From BOG-908 sp965198825 (GTDB lineage: Bacteria; Pseudomonadota; Alphaproteobacteria; Acetobacterales; Acetobacteraceae), in the NCBI GenBank assembly GCA_965198825.1, contig CBDAQB010000003.1, positions 1,302,001 through 1,366,000 on the forward strand: DNA of 64,000 nt, written 5' to 3'. Positions 10,245-18,591 of the stretch are shown here, one piece after another. The translations under genes and the position numbers were made by a program. The stretch's first letter is position 1. Every line of letters begins with the position of its first letter. A model generated the notes under the pieces. That model ran no database searches. It was given only the letters and a program-made list of their open reading frames with translations, and was not told the DNA's origin.

Positions 10245-10723
10245 GACCGGCGCGCCTCGAAGAACGACCGCAGCAGCCCCGCAGCCTCCGCCTCGCGCAC
10301 CCCGCCGATCACCTCAGGCACGGGCAAACTGCCCGGCCGGTCGAAAACGCGCGCGTTGTGCTCCACCCCGCCGCCCTTCGGATCGTAGGCGCCGAACACC
10401 AGGCGACGTATCCGGAAAAGCCCAACGGCCGCCGCGCACATGGGGCAGGGCTCCAGCGTCACCCAAAGATCGCAGCCGGTCAGACGCGGGCTGCCGAGCA
10501 TCACCGCCGCGGCGCGCATCGCCAGCATTTCGGCGTGTGCCCCCGCATCATGATCGGCCTCCACCCGGTTGCCGGCGCGCGCAAGCACCGTCCCATCCGG
10601 CCCGGTTACCACCGCACCGACAGGCACCTCGCCACGCGCCGCCGCCGACGCCGCTTCCTCCAGCGCCAGCTGCATGGCGCTGCCGGCATGGCCCGCACCC
10701 TGGGCAACGCCCTCTCCGGCCAT
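10241..10723 (-). CDS. tadA: tRNA adenosine(34) deaminase TadA
   Basis: TadA converts the wobble adenosine of tRNA-Arg(ACG) to inosine. The zinc-site motifs are present: HAE at about residues 63-65, and PCPMCAAA with Cys93 and Cys96. EVPVGAVV is the conserved N-terminal strand. The ATG at 10723 gives 160 residues; a GTG at 10747 would overlap the divergent amidotransferase gene, and an internal ATG at 10675 is also possible. Its stop overlaps that of the small membrane protein gene in a shared CTAG. The next gene (10736) runs away from it with 12 bp between the starts. Confidence 0.95.
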   Translation of the reverse strand: MAGEGVAQGAGHAGSAMQLALEEAASAAARGEVPVGAVVTGPDGTVLARAGNRVEADHDAGAHAEMLAMRAAAVMLGSPRLTGCDLWVTLEPCPMCAAAVGLFRIRRLVFGAYDPKGGGVEHNARVFDRPGSLPVPEVIGGVREAEAAGLLRSFFEARRS

Positions 10724-10735
10724 TACGAGTCGCCC

Positions 10736-11461
10736 ATGGCAAGACACTCCAGACCCGTCATCGGCGTCACCCTCGATGCGGAACCGCCCGGCGGCTACTC
10801 CGCCTACCCCTGGTATGCGCTACGCTGCAACTACGCCGACGCCATCGTGGCGGCCGGCGGCCTGCCTCTGCCGCTTACCCACCATGCGGAACTCACCGCC
10901 GAAACCCTCGACCTCATAGACGCCCTCGTCGTCACCGGCGGCGCCTTCGACGTCGATCCTGCGCTCTACGGCGAAACCGGAGCCGCACACCCGACCATCA
11001 TCATGAAGCACGGCCGAACCGCGGCCGAGCACGCGCTGCTGCATGGCGCCCTGGAACGCGGTATGCCCATCCTCGGCATCTGCGGCGGCGAGCAACTCCT
11101 GGCGGTCGCTCTCGGCGGCACGCTCATCCAGCACATCCCTGACGCTCGCCCTGACGCCATGGACCACGAGCAAAAAAATCCGCGTCACGAGCCCGGCCAC
11201 CCGGTCGCCATCACGCCTGGCACGCTGCTCGCCCGCATCACCGGCCAGGCCACGATGCAGGTGAACACCTCGCACCACCAGGCTGTCCTGAACCCAGGTC
11301 CACGCGCCATCGTCAACGCACTCGCCCCCGACGGCATCATAGAAGGCATCGAGGATCCCTCGCGCCGCTTCTGCCTGGGCGTCCAATGGCATCCGGAATT
11401 CCACATCGACGCCGGCGACGCCCGCATCTTTGCAGCCCTCCTCGAAGCAACCCGGTCATGA
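10736..11461 (+). CDS. Class I glutamine-amidotransferase-like hydrolase (gamma-glutamyl-GABA hydrolase type)
   Basis: A 241-residue cytosolic hydrolase of the PuuD-like branch of class I amidotransferases. It shows the family start SRPVIGVTLDAEP, the nucleophile elbow GICGGEQLLAV with the catalytic Cys, the NTSHHQAV segment, and the His/Glu pair in GVQWHPEFH. Relatives cut gamma-glutamyl amides such as gamma-glutamyl-GABA; the substrate here is inferred. The frame is open far upstream (from 9761), but that stretch is the antisense of tadA, so the ATG at 10736 is used. Its TGA overlaps the ATG of rluB (ATGA at 11458-11461). Confidence 0.88.
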   Translation: MARHSRPVIGVTLDAEPPGGYSAYPWYALRCNYADAIVAAGGLPLPLTHHAELTAETLDLIDALVVTGGAFDVDPALYGETGAAHPTIIMKHGRTAAEHALLHGALERGMPILGICGGEQLLAVALGGTLIQHIPDARPDAMDHEQKNPRHEPGHPVAITPGTLLARITGQATMQVNTSHHQAVLNPGPRAIVNALAPDGIIEGIEDPSRRFCLGVQWHPEFHIDAGDARIFAALLEATRS

Positions 11462-12222
11462 CCGACGAAGAGGCCCCGGGCCCGCGCGGCGACCGCATCG
11501 CGAAATATCTCGCCCGCGCCGGCGTCGCCAGCCGGCGCGACGCCGAACGCCTTCTCGCCGAAGGCAAGATCATGCTCAACAACGTCCGCGTCGAGCACCC
11601 CGCCACTTTCGTCACGCCAGGCGACATCGTCGTCGTTGACGGCAAACTCGTGGACGCCCCCGACCGTCCCCGCCTGTGGCGCTACCACAAGCCGGATGGC
11701 GTCATGACCACGCACAAAGACCCGCAGGGCCGGCCCACTGTCTTCGACAAAATGCCGCCAGGAATGCCGCGGGTCATCAGCGTGGGAAGACTCGACCTCA
11801 ACAGCGAAGGCCTCCTGCTTCTCACCAACGATGGTGCACTGGCCAGGCAACTCGAGCTTCCCGCCAACGGCTGGCTACGCCGCTACCGCGTGCGCGTGCA
11901 CGGCGAAGTGGAACCCTCAGCACTCGCCTCGCTGGACCGCGGCCTGATCCTCGACGGCGTCCGCTACGCCCCCATCGAGGCCGGCCTGGACAGCGTCAAA
12001 GGCAGCAACGCCTGGCTCACCGTGTCCCTGCACGAAGGCCGAAACCGCGAAATCCGCAAGGTCATGGCGCACCTGAACCTGCAAGTGACCCGCCTCATAC
12101 GCGTCGCCTACGGCCCATTCCAGCTCGGCAATCTCGACCGCGGCGAACTCGCCGAAGTGCCGCCCAAGGTCCTGCGCGAACAATTGCCAGAAGGGCTACC
12201 CGGCCTGCGCGCCGGCCACTGA
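11458..12222 (+). CDS. rluB: 23S rRNA pseudouridine synthase, RluB/RsuA family
   Basis: A 254-residue enzyme with an N-terminal S4 RNA-binding domain (IAKYLARAGVASRRDAERL, residues about 14-75) and an RsuA/RluB-type catalytic domain. The catalytic aspartate is in VGRLDLNSEGLLLLTNDG; EGRNREIRKVMAHL is the second conserved motif. RluB isomerises U2605 in Escherichia coli 23S rRNA; assignment to RluB rather than RluE or RsuA rests on the S4 domain and general layout. Start at 11458 overlaps the previous stop as ATGA. The glycosyltransferase gene follows 6 bp after the stop. Confidence 0.92.
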   Translation: MTDEEAPGPRGDRIAKYLARAGVASRRDAERLLAEGKIMLNNVRVEHPATFVTPGDIVVVDGKLVDAPDRPRLWRYHKPDGVMTTHKDPQGRPTVFDKMPPGMPRVISVGRLDLNSEGLLLLTNDGALARQLELPANGWLRRYRVRVHGEVEPSALASLDRGLILDGVRYAPIEAGLDSVKGSNAWLTVSLHEGRNREIRKVMAHLNLQVTRLIRVAYGPFQLGNLDRGELAEVPPKVLREQLPEGLPGLRAGH

Positions 12223-12228
12223 CGACCG

Positions 12229-13206
12229 ATGCCGAACGACGCACCGATCCTCAGCGTCGTCGTCGTCACCTGGAACTCCGCCGATACCATAGCAGCCTGC
12301 CTCGACAGCCTCTCTGCATCGAAACTTCCCGGCAAAATCGAAACCATCGTTCTCGACAACGCCTCCACGGATGACACCCAGCAACTCATCGCGACCGCCT
12401 ATCCTCACGTCACCCTCGTCCGTTCCGCGGAAAACCTCGGCTTCGCCCGCGCAAACAACCGCGCCTTCATCCAGGCAGCCGCACATAACATTCTCCTGCT
12501 GAACCCGGATGTCGTGCTGCAGGATCCCAACGCGATCGCCGGCATGCTCGGCATCCTGCAAAAGCACCCGGACATCGCAGCACTAGGCCCAAGACTGATT
12601 TTCGAAGACGGCACGCACCAGGTCGGCGACGCCGGTTTCCGCCCCTCGACCCTGAACATGATCGTCCACGGCCTGGGGATCGCCCATTTGATCCCCAGCC
12701 TGCGAACGCTCTACCTGGTCCGCCCCGACCGCATCGCAGCCACCCTCATCGACATCGACTGGATTTGCGGCGCCTGCCTTCTCGTCCGCAGAACAGCCAT
12801 CGAAGATGCCGGCCCTCTAGACGAGCGGCTCTTCCTCTACGCAGAAGACGTAGAATGGGGCTGCAGAATGCGCGACCACGGCCTGCGCCTCGCCTATCTG
12901 CCGCGCGTGAAAGTCACACACCTGCAAGGCCGTTCCGAACAGCAGGCAGGCGCCCCCGTCTCGACGCGCTGGCTCACCAGCTTGCTTAGCCTCTACGAAC
13001 GCCTGAACGGCAATCGATGGATGCCCCCAGTATGCGGCGCATTCGCGGCCGGCTTCTCTGGCCGGGCTGTCATCTATGCAATTCTAGCTGTGGCCAGACC
13101 GGGAAAGGCGCGTTTCTATCGCGGGCGTGCGACGGCGCTGCGGGAATATGCTAAGGCAAGCACTTCTTTTTTGAAAAAAAGAAGCAAAAAACTTTTGGAT
13201 CCTTAG
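12229..13206 (+). CDS. Glycosyltransferase family 2 (rhamnosyltransferase-like)
   Basis: A 325-residue GT-A fold transferase. It opens with LSVVVVTWNSADTI, then VLDNASTDDT, NLGFARANN, and the metal-site region LLLNPDVVL, followed by DWICGACLLVRR and FLYAEDVEWGCRMRDHG. This pattern is typical of enzymes adding rhamnose or related sugars to cell-surface glycans; donor and acceptor are unknown. It has no clear ribosome-binding site and begins 6 bp after rluB. The last roughly 14 codons (FLKKRSKKLLDP) are read from the family A repeat that starts at 13164, so the native C terminus has probably been replaced or extended by the repeat. Confidence 0.9.
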   Translation: MPNDAPILSVVVVTWNSADTIAACLDSLSASKLPGKIETIVLDNASTDDTQQLIATAYPHVTLVRSAENLGFARANNRAFIQAAAHNILLLNPDVVLQDPNAIAGMLGILQKHPDIAALGPRLIFEDGTHQVGDAGFRPSTLNMIVHGLGIAHLIPSLRTLYLVRPDRIAATLIDIDWICGACLLVRRTAIEDAGPLDERLFLYAEDVEWGCRMRDHGLRLAYLPRVKVTHLQGRSEQQAGAPVSTRWLTSLLSLYERLNGNRWMPPVCGAFAAGFSGRAVIYAILAVARPGKARFYRGRATALREYAKASTSFLKKRSKKLLDP

Positions 13207-13273
13207 GCACGGCACTTCCTCAACCTCGGTCCCAAGTCGCAAAAGTTTTTTGGTTCTTTTTTTCAAAAAAGAA
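13164..13273. repeat. Family A paired-arm repeat, copy 3 (encodes the end of a gene)
   Basis: A full copy with both arms and the core in the reverse orientation relative to copy 2 (CCTCGGTCCCAAGTCGC near the right arm). The left arm and part of the core lie inside the reading frame of the upstream glycosyltransferase, which stops at 13206. The element separates that gene from the convergent sugar-phosphate transferase gene. Confidence 0.95.
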
Positions 13274-13285
13274 CTTGCTTGCTTC

Positions 13286-14821
13286 CTAATAAACCCGATG
13301 CAAAGCCCGAAAAGGCGTCAACAAGATAATCTTCAAATCCAGCCAAACCGACCACCGCGACACGTAATCCAGATCATACCGGATACGCGCCTGCGCCTTC
13401 TCGATCGTATCGATCTCGCCGCGGTAGCCATTGATCTGGGCAAGGCCGGTCAGCCCGGGCTTGACCCTGTGCCGAGCCGCGTAGCCCGCCACCGCCTCGT
13501 GGTAGAGTTCCCCTGCCACCGTCATCATGATCGGGTGGGCGCGTGGGCCGACGAGCGACATGTCGCCGCGAAACACGTTGATGAGTTGTGGCAGTTCATC
13601 GACGCTGGTGGCGCGCAACACGCGGCCCACGCGAGTGATGCGCGGGTCGCCGCGTACGGTGCGCACGGCGCCGGTGGGATCGCCGAGCTTGTCGTGCATG
13701 CTGCGGAACTTCAGCACCGTGATGGGCTGGTTGTTGAAGCCGAAACGGCGTTGCCGGAACAGGATCGGTCCGGGCCCTTCCATGCGTATGGCGATGGCAG
13801 CAGCCAGCATGATCGGCGCGAAGAACACGAGCAGAAGTGCCGACAGGATACGGTCCTCGAGCCCCTTGGCGATGCGTCCCCAATCCCCGAGAGGCGGCCT
13901 GCTGACTTGCAGCAATGCCAGGCTACCGACCTGGTGCGCATGGATGACCGGCATCTCCAGCGCCTCGCCTTCGGGGCAAAGCACCACTTCCACCGGCAGC
14001 TCCGACAGTGCGCGGCTGATAACGTTCAGCGCTGCCACTGTCTGAGATCCGAACCCGATCATGACGGTCTCCACCGACCGGTCGCGCACGAACGCCACCA
14101 ATGTTTCGGTCGAGGTCAGGCACGGCACCACGGGAATATGCGTCAGGGGCGCCTGCGTCGCGTCCGGCTCCTCATCGCTGCAGATGGCGACGAGGTCGTA
14201 ATAGTCGCGCAGACCTGGGCCCGCGAGCCGGCCACGAAGTTCCGCCACTGTCTTCGCGCCGCCGACGATGACCAGCCGGCGGCGCATCCAGCCGCAGGAC
14301 CGCCACCAGGCGATCTTCGCACGCAGCGTCATGCGCGACAGGCCGAGGCCCACGGCTCCAAAGGCGAACCAGATGCCGACCCAGCCGCGTGAGACAAAGG
14401 TTTCGGCATGCAGGAAGAACACGATGCCGAGCAGCGCCAGCAGGGCTGCGAACCAGCAGCCCATGGCGCGCCAGGGGCGAAGGAACGGTGTCTCCAGCGC
14501 ATCCTCGCGATAGAGTCCGAGGCTGTTTCCCACCAGCCCGCTCATGCTGGCGCCGGCGCAGGAGATGGCAAAATAATCGAGGAACTCGTTACGGATGTAG
14601 CCAAGGTCTGCGTAGGCCAGTAGCGCCAGAGCGCCGGCGGCCGTGATCGCAAGAGCGTCCAGCAGGGCGAGCATGCCGCAAACCAGTGGGGCCGTTATTG
14701 AATGCCATGGTGCTCGGCGTGAACCCAGTAGACGTCCCAGCGTGACCCAGGCTTCCCCCTGCACACGGTCCATCGGCGCGGGACCGGCTGCCGGGCGCGG
14801 AACCATGGGCTCCGTCGCCAT
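13286..14821 (-). CDS. Undecaprenyl-phosphate sugar-1-phosphate transferase (WcaJ/exopolysaccharide polyprenyl glycosylphosphotransferase type)
   Basis: A 511-residue membrane enzyme that would start a polysaccharide repeat unit by moving a hexose-1-phosphate from a nucleotide sugar to undecaprenyl phosphate. The N-terminal half has four or so membrane helices and a Rossmann-like region (RRLVIVGGAKTVAEL). The C-terminal catalytic domain begins with a membrane-inserted hairpin and carries VLKFRSMHDKLGDPT, SVDELPQLINVFRGDMSLVG and RVKPGLTGLAQINGYRG. The frame is open back to 15271, but that part is the antisense of the next gene. The ATG at 14821 is the best guess, with no clear ribosome-binding site. 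It lies last in a minus-strand trio of glycan genes. Confidence 0.93.
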   Translation of the reverse strand: MATEPMVPRPAAGPAPMDRVQGEAWVTLGRLLGSRRAPWHSITAPLVCGMLALLDALAITAAGALALLAYADLGYIRNEFLDYFAISCAGASMSGLVGNSLGLYREDALETPFLRPWRAMGCWFAALLALLGIVFFLHAETFVSRGWVGIWFAFGAVGLGLSRMTLRAKIAWWRSCGWMRRRLVIVGGAKTVAELRGRLAGPGLRDYYDLVAICSDEEPDATQAPLTHIPVVPCLTSTETLVAFVRDRSVETVMIGFGSQTVAALNVISRALSELPVEVVLCPEGEALEMPVIHAHQVGSLALLQVSRPPLGDWGRIAKGLEDRILSALLLVFFAPIMLAAAIAIRMEGPGPILFRQRRFGFNNQPITVLKFRSMHDKLGDPTGAVRTVRGDPRITRVGRVLRATSVDELPQLINVFRGDMSLVGPRAHPIMMTVAGELYHEAVAGYAARHRVKPGLTGLAQINGYRGEIDTIEKAQARIRYDLDYVSRWSVWLDLKIILLTPFRALHRVY

Positions 14822-14925
14822 TGGTTTTGGAGATGGATTTATCACGGGTGCAAGATTAAAGCGTGCGGCGCAATGGAGCAATGAACATCCTGCCGCAGGA
14901 TCGGCCACCTGGCCTTGATCCTTTA

Positions 14926-15882
14926 CTAAGCCCGCCCGCTTTTCGGCGCTGCCATTGCCCGGCGCAGCGACTGGCGTTTCAGCCGCTGAAAGATCTTGGC
15001 GTAGATCGCCCGGGCGCCTGCGGGCCAGACCGGCGTCAGCGCCCGCGCCGCCGCTCGCGCGCAGGGCATGGTCAAGGGGCCTAGCGCCGCATCGGCGATC
15101 CTGTGCCTCAGCGCCGGCCGCAGGGCTCTCGCCAAGATATGGTTGCCCGGCTTCCCCTCCTCGGTGCGCCGGCGCTGCCATTCGGCCAGCGAGCGGCCCT
15201 CCCGGTCGGCGATGCGCAGATAATCTCCCTCGCTCAGCCGATGGTAATGCAGCCCTAGCGCCGCGGGACAATACAGCAGCCGCAATCCATGCGGCGCCAG
15301 GCGCTCGCCGAGTTCGATATCCTCGTGCCAGCGCAACGCCTCGTCGAAGAGGCCATGACGCAACAGGAAATCCCGCTTCACCGACAGATTGCAGGTGAAG
15401 AACGCATCCCAGGATAGCTCTTGTTTTCCCTCGAAAGTCTCGAAACCCGCATCGTGGTGCAACGCCGAGAAAAGCGATGGCGGCACGTCCGGCGAGATCG
15501 TCATGCGCCCGAGCACGGCGACGCCGTCCTCGGGATGCGCCTCGTGCAGTGCCAGGTGCCTGGCCACCAGCTCGGGCACGCCAATCGTGTCGTCGTTGAT
15601 GATGAGCAAAATCGGCGCGCGTGCCAGCCGGATCGCCGCATTGCGCGCGGCGTTCGCGCCCGCGTTCCCCTGCCGGAAATGTTGCACCGGTACTGCCGCG
15701 GCATCTGCCCAGGCGGCCACCATCGTGCCCGTACCATCGGTCGATCCGTCATCGGCCACGATGATCTCCATCGTGCCGGCAGGCACCGTCTGCGCCGCCA
15801 GCGCGTCCAGGCACCGGCGAAGCACTGCCACCCTGTTGAACGTCGGGATAATCACCGAGCAGACCGGCGCCGAGGCGCTCAC
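14926..15882 (-). CDS. Glycosyltransferase family 2
   Basis: A 318-residue GT-A transferase: CSVIIPTFNRVAVLRRCL at the N terminus, VADDGSTDGT, GANAARNAAI, and the DxD-like LLIINDDT. WHEDIELGERL is a typical late motif. It starts with GTG at 15882, overlapping the stop of the preceding glycosyltransferase as GTGA, so the two are probably translated together. A 104-bp gap separates it from the sugar-phosphate transferase that follows. Donor and acceptor are not predictable from sequence alone. The C-terminal 60 residues are rich in arginine and could contact the membrane. Confidence 0.92.
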   Translation of the reverse strand: MSASAPVCSVIIPTFNRVAVLRRCLDALAAQTVPAGTMEIIVADDGSTDGTGTMVAAWADAAAVPVQHFRQGNAGANAARNAAIRLARAPILLIINDDTIGVPELVARHLALHEAHPEDGVAVLGRMTISPDVPPSLFSALHHDAGFETFEGKQELSWDAFFTCNLSVKRDFLLRHGLFDEALRWHEDIELGERLAPHGLRLLYCPAALGLHYHRLSEGDYLRIADREGRSLAEWQRRRTEEGKPGNHILARALRPALRHRIADAALGPLTMPCARAAARALTPVWPAGARAIYAKIFQRLKRQSLRRAMAAPKSGRA

Positions 15883-17006
15883 GGGACGAACCGCTCCAGC
15901 AATTGCTCATAGGCGCCCAGCACCTGCGCCGGCGTGAAAGCCTCCTCATACCGGGCAGCGCTCGCTGCGCGCGCCGCTTTGAGGGCCGCCTCAGGCCTGT
16001 CCAACAGTTCATCGAACGCCGACGCACAACCTGCCGCGTCGGCAAAATAGACCGCCGCATCCTCCGCGACCCACCGATTGAAGCGATTGTCGCGCGCCAG
16101 GATCGGTGCAGGCGCCGCCAGCGCCTCCACCAGCGATGGATTAGTCCCCCCCACCTGGTGGCCATGCACATAAAGGCACGCGAACTTGCGAAGCGCGCCA
16201 ACCACTGCCTCGTCGAAGATCGCGCCAGGAAAGATCACCTCAGCGCCCGCCTCATCGGCCACCTGCCGATGATACCCGTTCGTCTCGGGCCGGTAGCGCC
16301 CCAGCACCACCAGCTTCTTCCCGCGTGGCCGCGCCGAAAAGGCACGCACGATGTCCAGGATCGAGTTCTCCGGCTCAGGCCTGCAGATCATCAGCGCGAA
16401 CCCATCCGGCACGACGCCGAACGGCGCCAGCAGCGCGGCATCCGCGTCCTCAACCGGATCCGCGCAATAGGGGATCATCGTCGTCTTACCGCCGGCGAAG
16501 CGGTTGGCCAGGTGCCGCGCGATCTCAGGATGGTCGGCGATCAGATGGTTGCCGAGCCTGCACGCCAGCCACTCGTTCACATAGAACCAGGCTTTTACCA
16601 GCCGCGACCATTTCGCCCGCCGCCACTCGATCCCGTCCATGTTGAAGATGTTCACCCGGCCGCGCAGGCGGAACAGCAGCGCCAGAATGGCGGTGTTGTA
16701 GCCCATCGTCAGCAGCAGCCGGTCCTCGCCCGCCGCCCGCCAGGCCGCCTTCGCGTCGAAGATGATCGAGCCCAGCGAGCCGCCGCGTGCATCGGCCAAC
16801 TGCACCAGCGTCACCCCATGCCACGACGCTTCGCCCCGGCCGGTCTCGTCCTGGCAATAAACCGCCACGTCCCAGCCGCGCTTGACCAGATAGGGCGCCA
16901 GCCGGGCCACGAAGGACTCGAACCCGCTGTGCGCGCTAGGAAGTCCGCGCGTCCCAAGGATCGTCAGCCGCCTCCGCGCCGCTTCACCCGGTGCTCCAGC
17001 GGCCAC
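15879..17006 (-). CDS. Family 4-type glycosyltransferase with DUF1972 N-terminal domain
   Basis: A GT-B fold transferase. The start region RRLTILGTRGLPSAHSGFES is the DUF1972 signature found in rhamnosyltransferases of exopolysaccharide loci. NIFNMDGIEWRRAKWS and LYVHGHQVGGTNPSLVEALA are diagnostic later. I place the start at the GTG at 17006 (375 residues), which has GGGGAC just before it and matches family length. An ATG at 17111 would add 35 residues and would overlap the ATG of the divergent ATPase gene in the palindrome TCATGA. Its stop overlaps the next gene as GTGA. It is the first gene of the minus-strand glycan trio. Confidence 0.87.
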   Translation of the reverse strand: MAAGAPGEAARRRLTILGTRGLPSAHSGFESFVARLAPYLVKRGWDVAVYCQDETGRGEASWHGVTLVQLADARGGSLGSIIFDAKAAWRAAGEDRLLLTMGYNTAILALLFRLRGRVNIFNMDGIEWRRAKWSRLVKAWFYVNEWLACRLGNHLIADHPEIARHLANRFAGGKTTMIPYCADPVEDADAALLAPFGVVPDGFALMICRPEPENSILDIVRAFSARPRGKKLVVLGRYRPETNGYHRQVADEAGAEVIFPGAIFDEAVVGALRKFACLYVHGHQVGGTNPSLVEALAAPAPILARDNRFNRWVAEDAAVYFADAAGCASAFDELLDRPEAALKAARAASAARYEEAFTPAQVLGAYEQLLERFVP

Positions 17007-17109
17007 GGCGTCCCCATTTGACCTCGGTTCGACTGCGGCACTACGAGAAGGAACGGCAAGGTGGCAATGGTCATGGTGTTTCGGCTGACTTATCGATGAT
17101 TTCCGGCTC

Positions 17110-18435
17110 ATGATCGCCGGCTGGCTTTTCGGTCGAAAAAGAGGCGCCCCTCCCGCCGCAGATGCTGCCACCGAAGCAGCCACGTCGTCGCTCGTCCCGA
17201 TCACCACCCCGCTTCAGATCCGCCGCGCGGCAGAGTCGGTCCGCACCGTCCCGACCGCGGCCCCCGCCTTCGCGCGGCAAAAGGCCGTTGCGGACGCCGA
17301 CGACACGCTCTCCCAGCCGACCCTCGCCCGCTCGCCCTTCACTCCCACCCAGCCGGTGCAGAACGCCGCCGCCCTGATCGGCCGCCGAACCCAGGTCGAG
17401 CGCGCCATCGCCGCCATCGAACTGGAACGCGCCCATGTCGCCATCTTCGGCGAGCGCGGCCACGGCAAAACCTCGCTCGCCAACATCGTGGCGGGCCTGG
17501 CCGAACAGGCTGGCTTCGGCGTCGTCCGCCATGCCTGCTCAGCGGGCGCTACCTTCTCCGACCTGATCGGCGCCGTGCTCGACAAAATTCCGGCGCGCTT
17601 CCTCCGCCGTGCCGCCCCCGACCCGTTCGAACCAACCCCCTCCGGCCCAACCCCCGAATGGAGCGTCGCCGAAGCCACCGCCGCCCTCGAACGCATCCGC
17701 TCCGGCCACGTGCTCGTCTTCATCGATGAGTTCGACCGCCTCGCAGCCCCCAACGCTCGCCGCGACATGGCCGAGCTGTTGAAGAACGCCTCCGACCTCG
17801 CCCTGCACATCTCCTTCATCCTGATCGGCGTCGCCGAATCCCTCGACGAACTCCTCGCCCTTCACCAATCCATCCACCGCAATCTTGTCGCCATCCCCAT
17901 GCCCCTGCTGCCGGACGCCGACCTCGCGGTGCTGCTCACCCAGGGCTGCGAAAAGCTCGGCCTCCGCCTCGAATCGGACGCCGAGGCGATGCTCCTCCAG
18001 CTCGCCCATCAATCGCCTTTTACCGCCCAGCAACTCGGCCTTCACGCCACCGCCGCCGCCCAGCGGCGCGGCAGCGACGCCGTCGCCATAGCGGATGCCG
18101 CCGACGCCGCGCGCATCGTTCTCGAGGAAACCCGCCCCGTCTTCACCGCCCTGATCGATCCGCTTCCCCTCGAGCGCCGCTCCCCTGACGGAAACCCCTG
18201 GGGCGACGTGCTCACCCAGGCCGCCCGCGCCCCCTGCGACGGTTTCGGCTGGTTCACCGCCGCCAACGTGTCCCTGCCTCGCTGCGAAGACGACCTCAGC
18301 ACCCTCGCCCGGCCAGATAGCGGACCCGTCCTGCGCGCGCGCCGCCACAACGGGCGGCTGGAATTCGTCTTCGCCCGCGCGAACTTGCGGAATTACCTGC
18401 TGCTTTTGGGGGCGGAGCGGGAAGGGATTATCTAA
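17110..18435 (+). CDS. AAA+ ATPase beside a polysaccharide locus
   Basis: A 441-residue ATPase with an N-terminal low-complexity region of about 85 residues, then LIGRRTQVERAI, a Walker A GERGHGKT at about 114-121 and a Walker B VLVFIDEFD at about 201-209. The layout resembles ExeA/Orc1-like P-loop ATPases with a helical C-terminal part. No transmembrane helix or known output domain is visible. Genes of this general kind occur in exopolysaccharide/exosortase loci, so a role in regulating or energising export is possible but is inference. It is divergent from the DUF1972 glycosyltransferase. A one-armed family A repeat follows the stop. Confidence 0.75.
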   Translation: MIAGWLFGRKRGAPPAADAATEAATSSLVPITTPLQIRRAAESVRTVPTAAPAFARQKAVADADDTLSQPTLARSPFTPTQPVQNAAALIGRRTQVERAIAAIELERAHVAIFGERGHGKTSLANIVAGLAEQAGFGVVRHACSAGATFSDLIGAVLDKIPARFLRRAAPDPFEPTPSGPTPEWSVAEATAALERIRSGHVLVFIDEFDRLAAPNARRDMAELLKNASDLALHISFILIGVAESLDELLALHQSIHRNLVAIPMPLLPDADLAVLLTQGCEKLGLRLESDAEAMLLQLAHQSPFTAQQLGLHATAAAQRRGSDAVAIADAADAARIVLEETRPVFTALIDPLPLERRSPDGNPWGDVLTQAARAPCDGFGWFTAANVSLPRCEDDLSTLARPDSGPVLRARRHNGRLEFVFARANLRNYLLLLGAEREGII

Positions 18436-18445
18436 GACAAGCGCG

Positions 18446-18480
18446 TTCTTTTTTGAAAAAAAGAACCAAAAAACTTTTGC
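18446..18480. repeat. Family A repeat, single left arm only
   Basis: Only the left arm is present: TTCTTTTTTGAAAAAAAGAA, then CCAAAAAACTTTTGCG. The core stops after a few bases and no right arm follows before the PEP-CTERM gene at 18592. It lies 10 bp after the ATPase stop. A solo arm suggests deletion between arms or loss on one side. Confidence 0.85.
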
Positions 18481-18591
18481 GAGTCTAGTCCCAGCTATTT
18501 TTTATCACGTGTCTTTAAACGTTAAGTTGACTTCGGGTGCGGAACGGACGCCAATCGTATCAACACTATACGCTTTGGCGTGGGGGCATAC

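Noticed and set aside
14822..15271. N-terminal extension of the sugar-phosphate transferase frame
   Set aside because: It is the antisense of the neighbouring glycosyltransferase and lacks membrane helices or family residues.
17006..17112. Overlapping divergent ATGs (TCATGA) of the DUF1972 glycosyltransferase and the ATPase
   Set aside because: Eye-catching, but a GTG at 17006 with a ribosome-binding site better fits the glycosyltransferase length, so the overlap is probably an annotation artefact.
18520..18580. Sigma-70 promoter for the PEP-CTERM gene (TTGACT at 18527)
   Set aside because: No acceptable -10 hexamer at 16-18 bp spacing.
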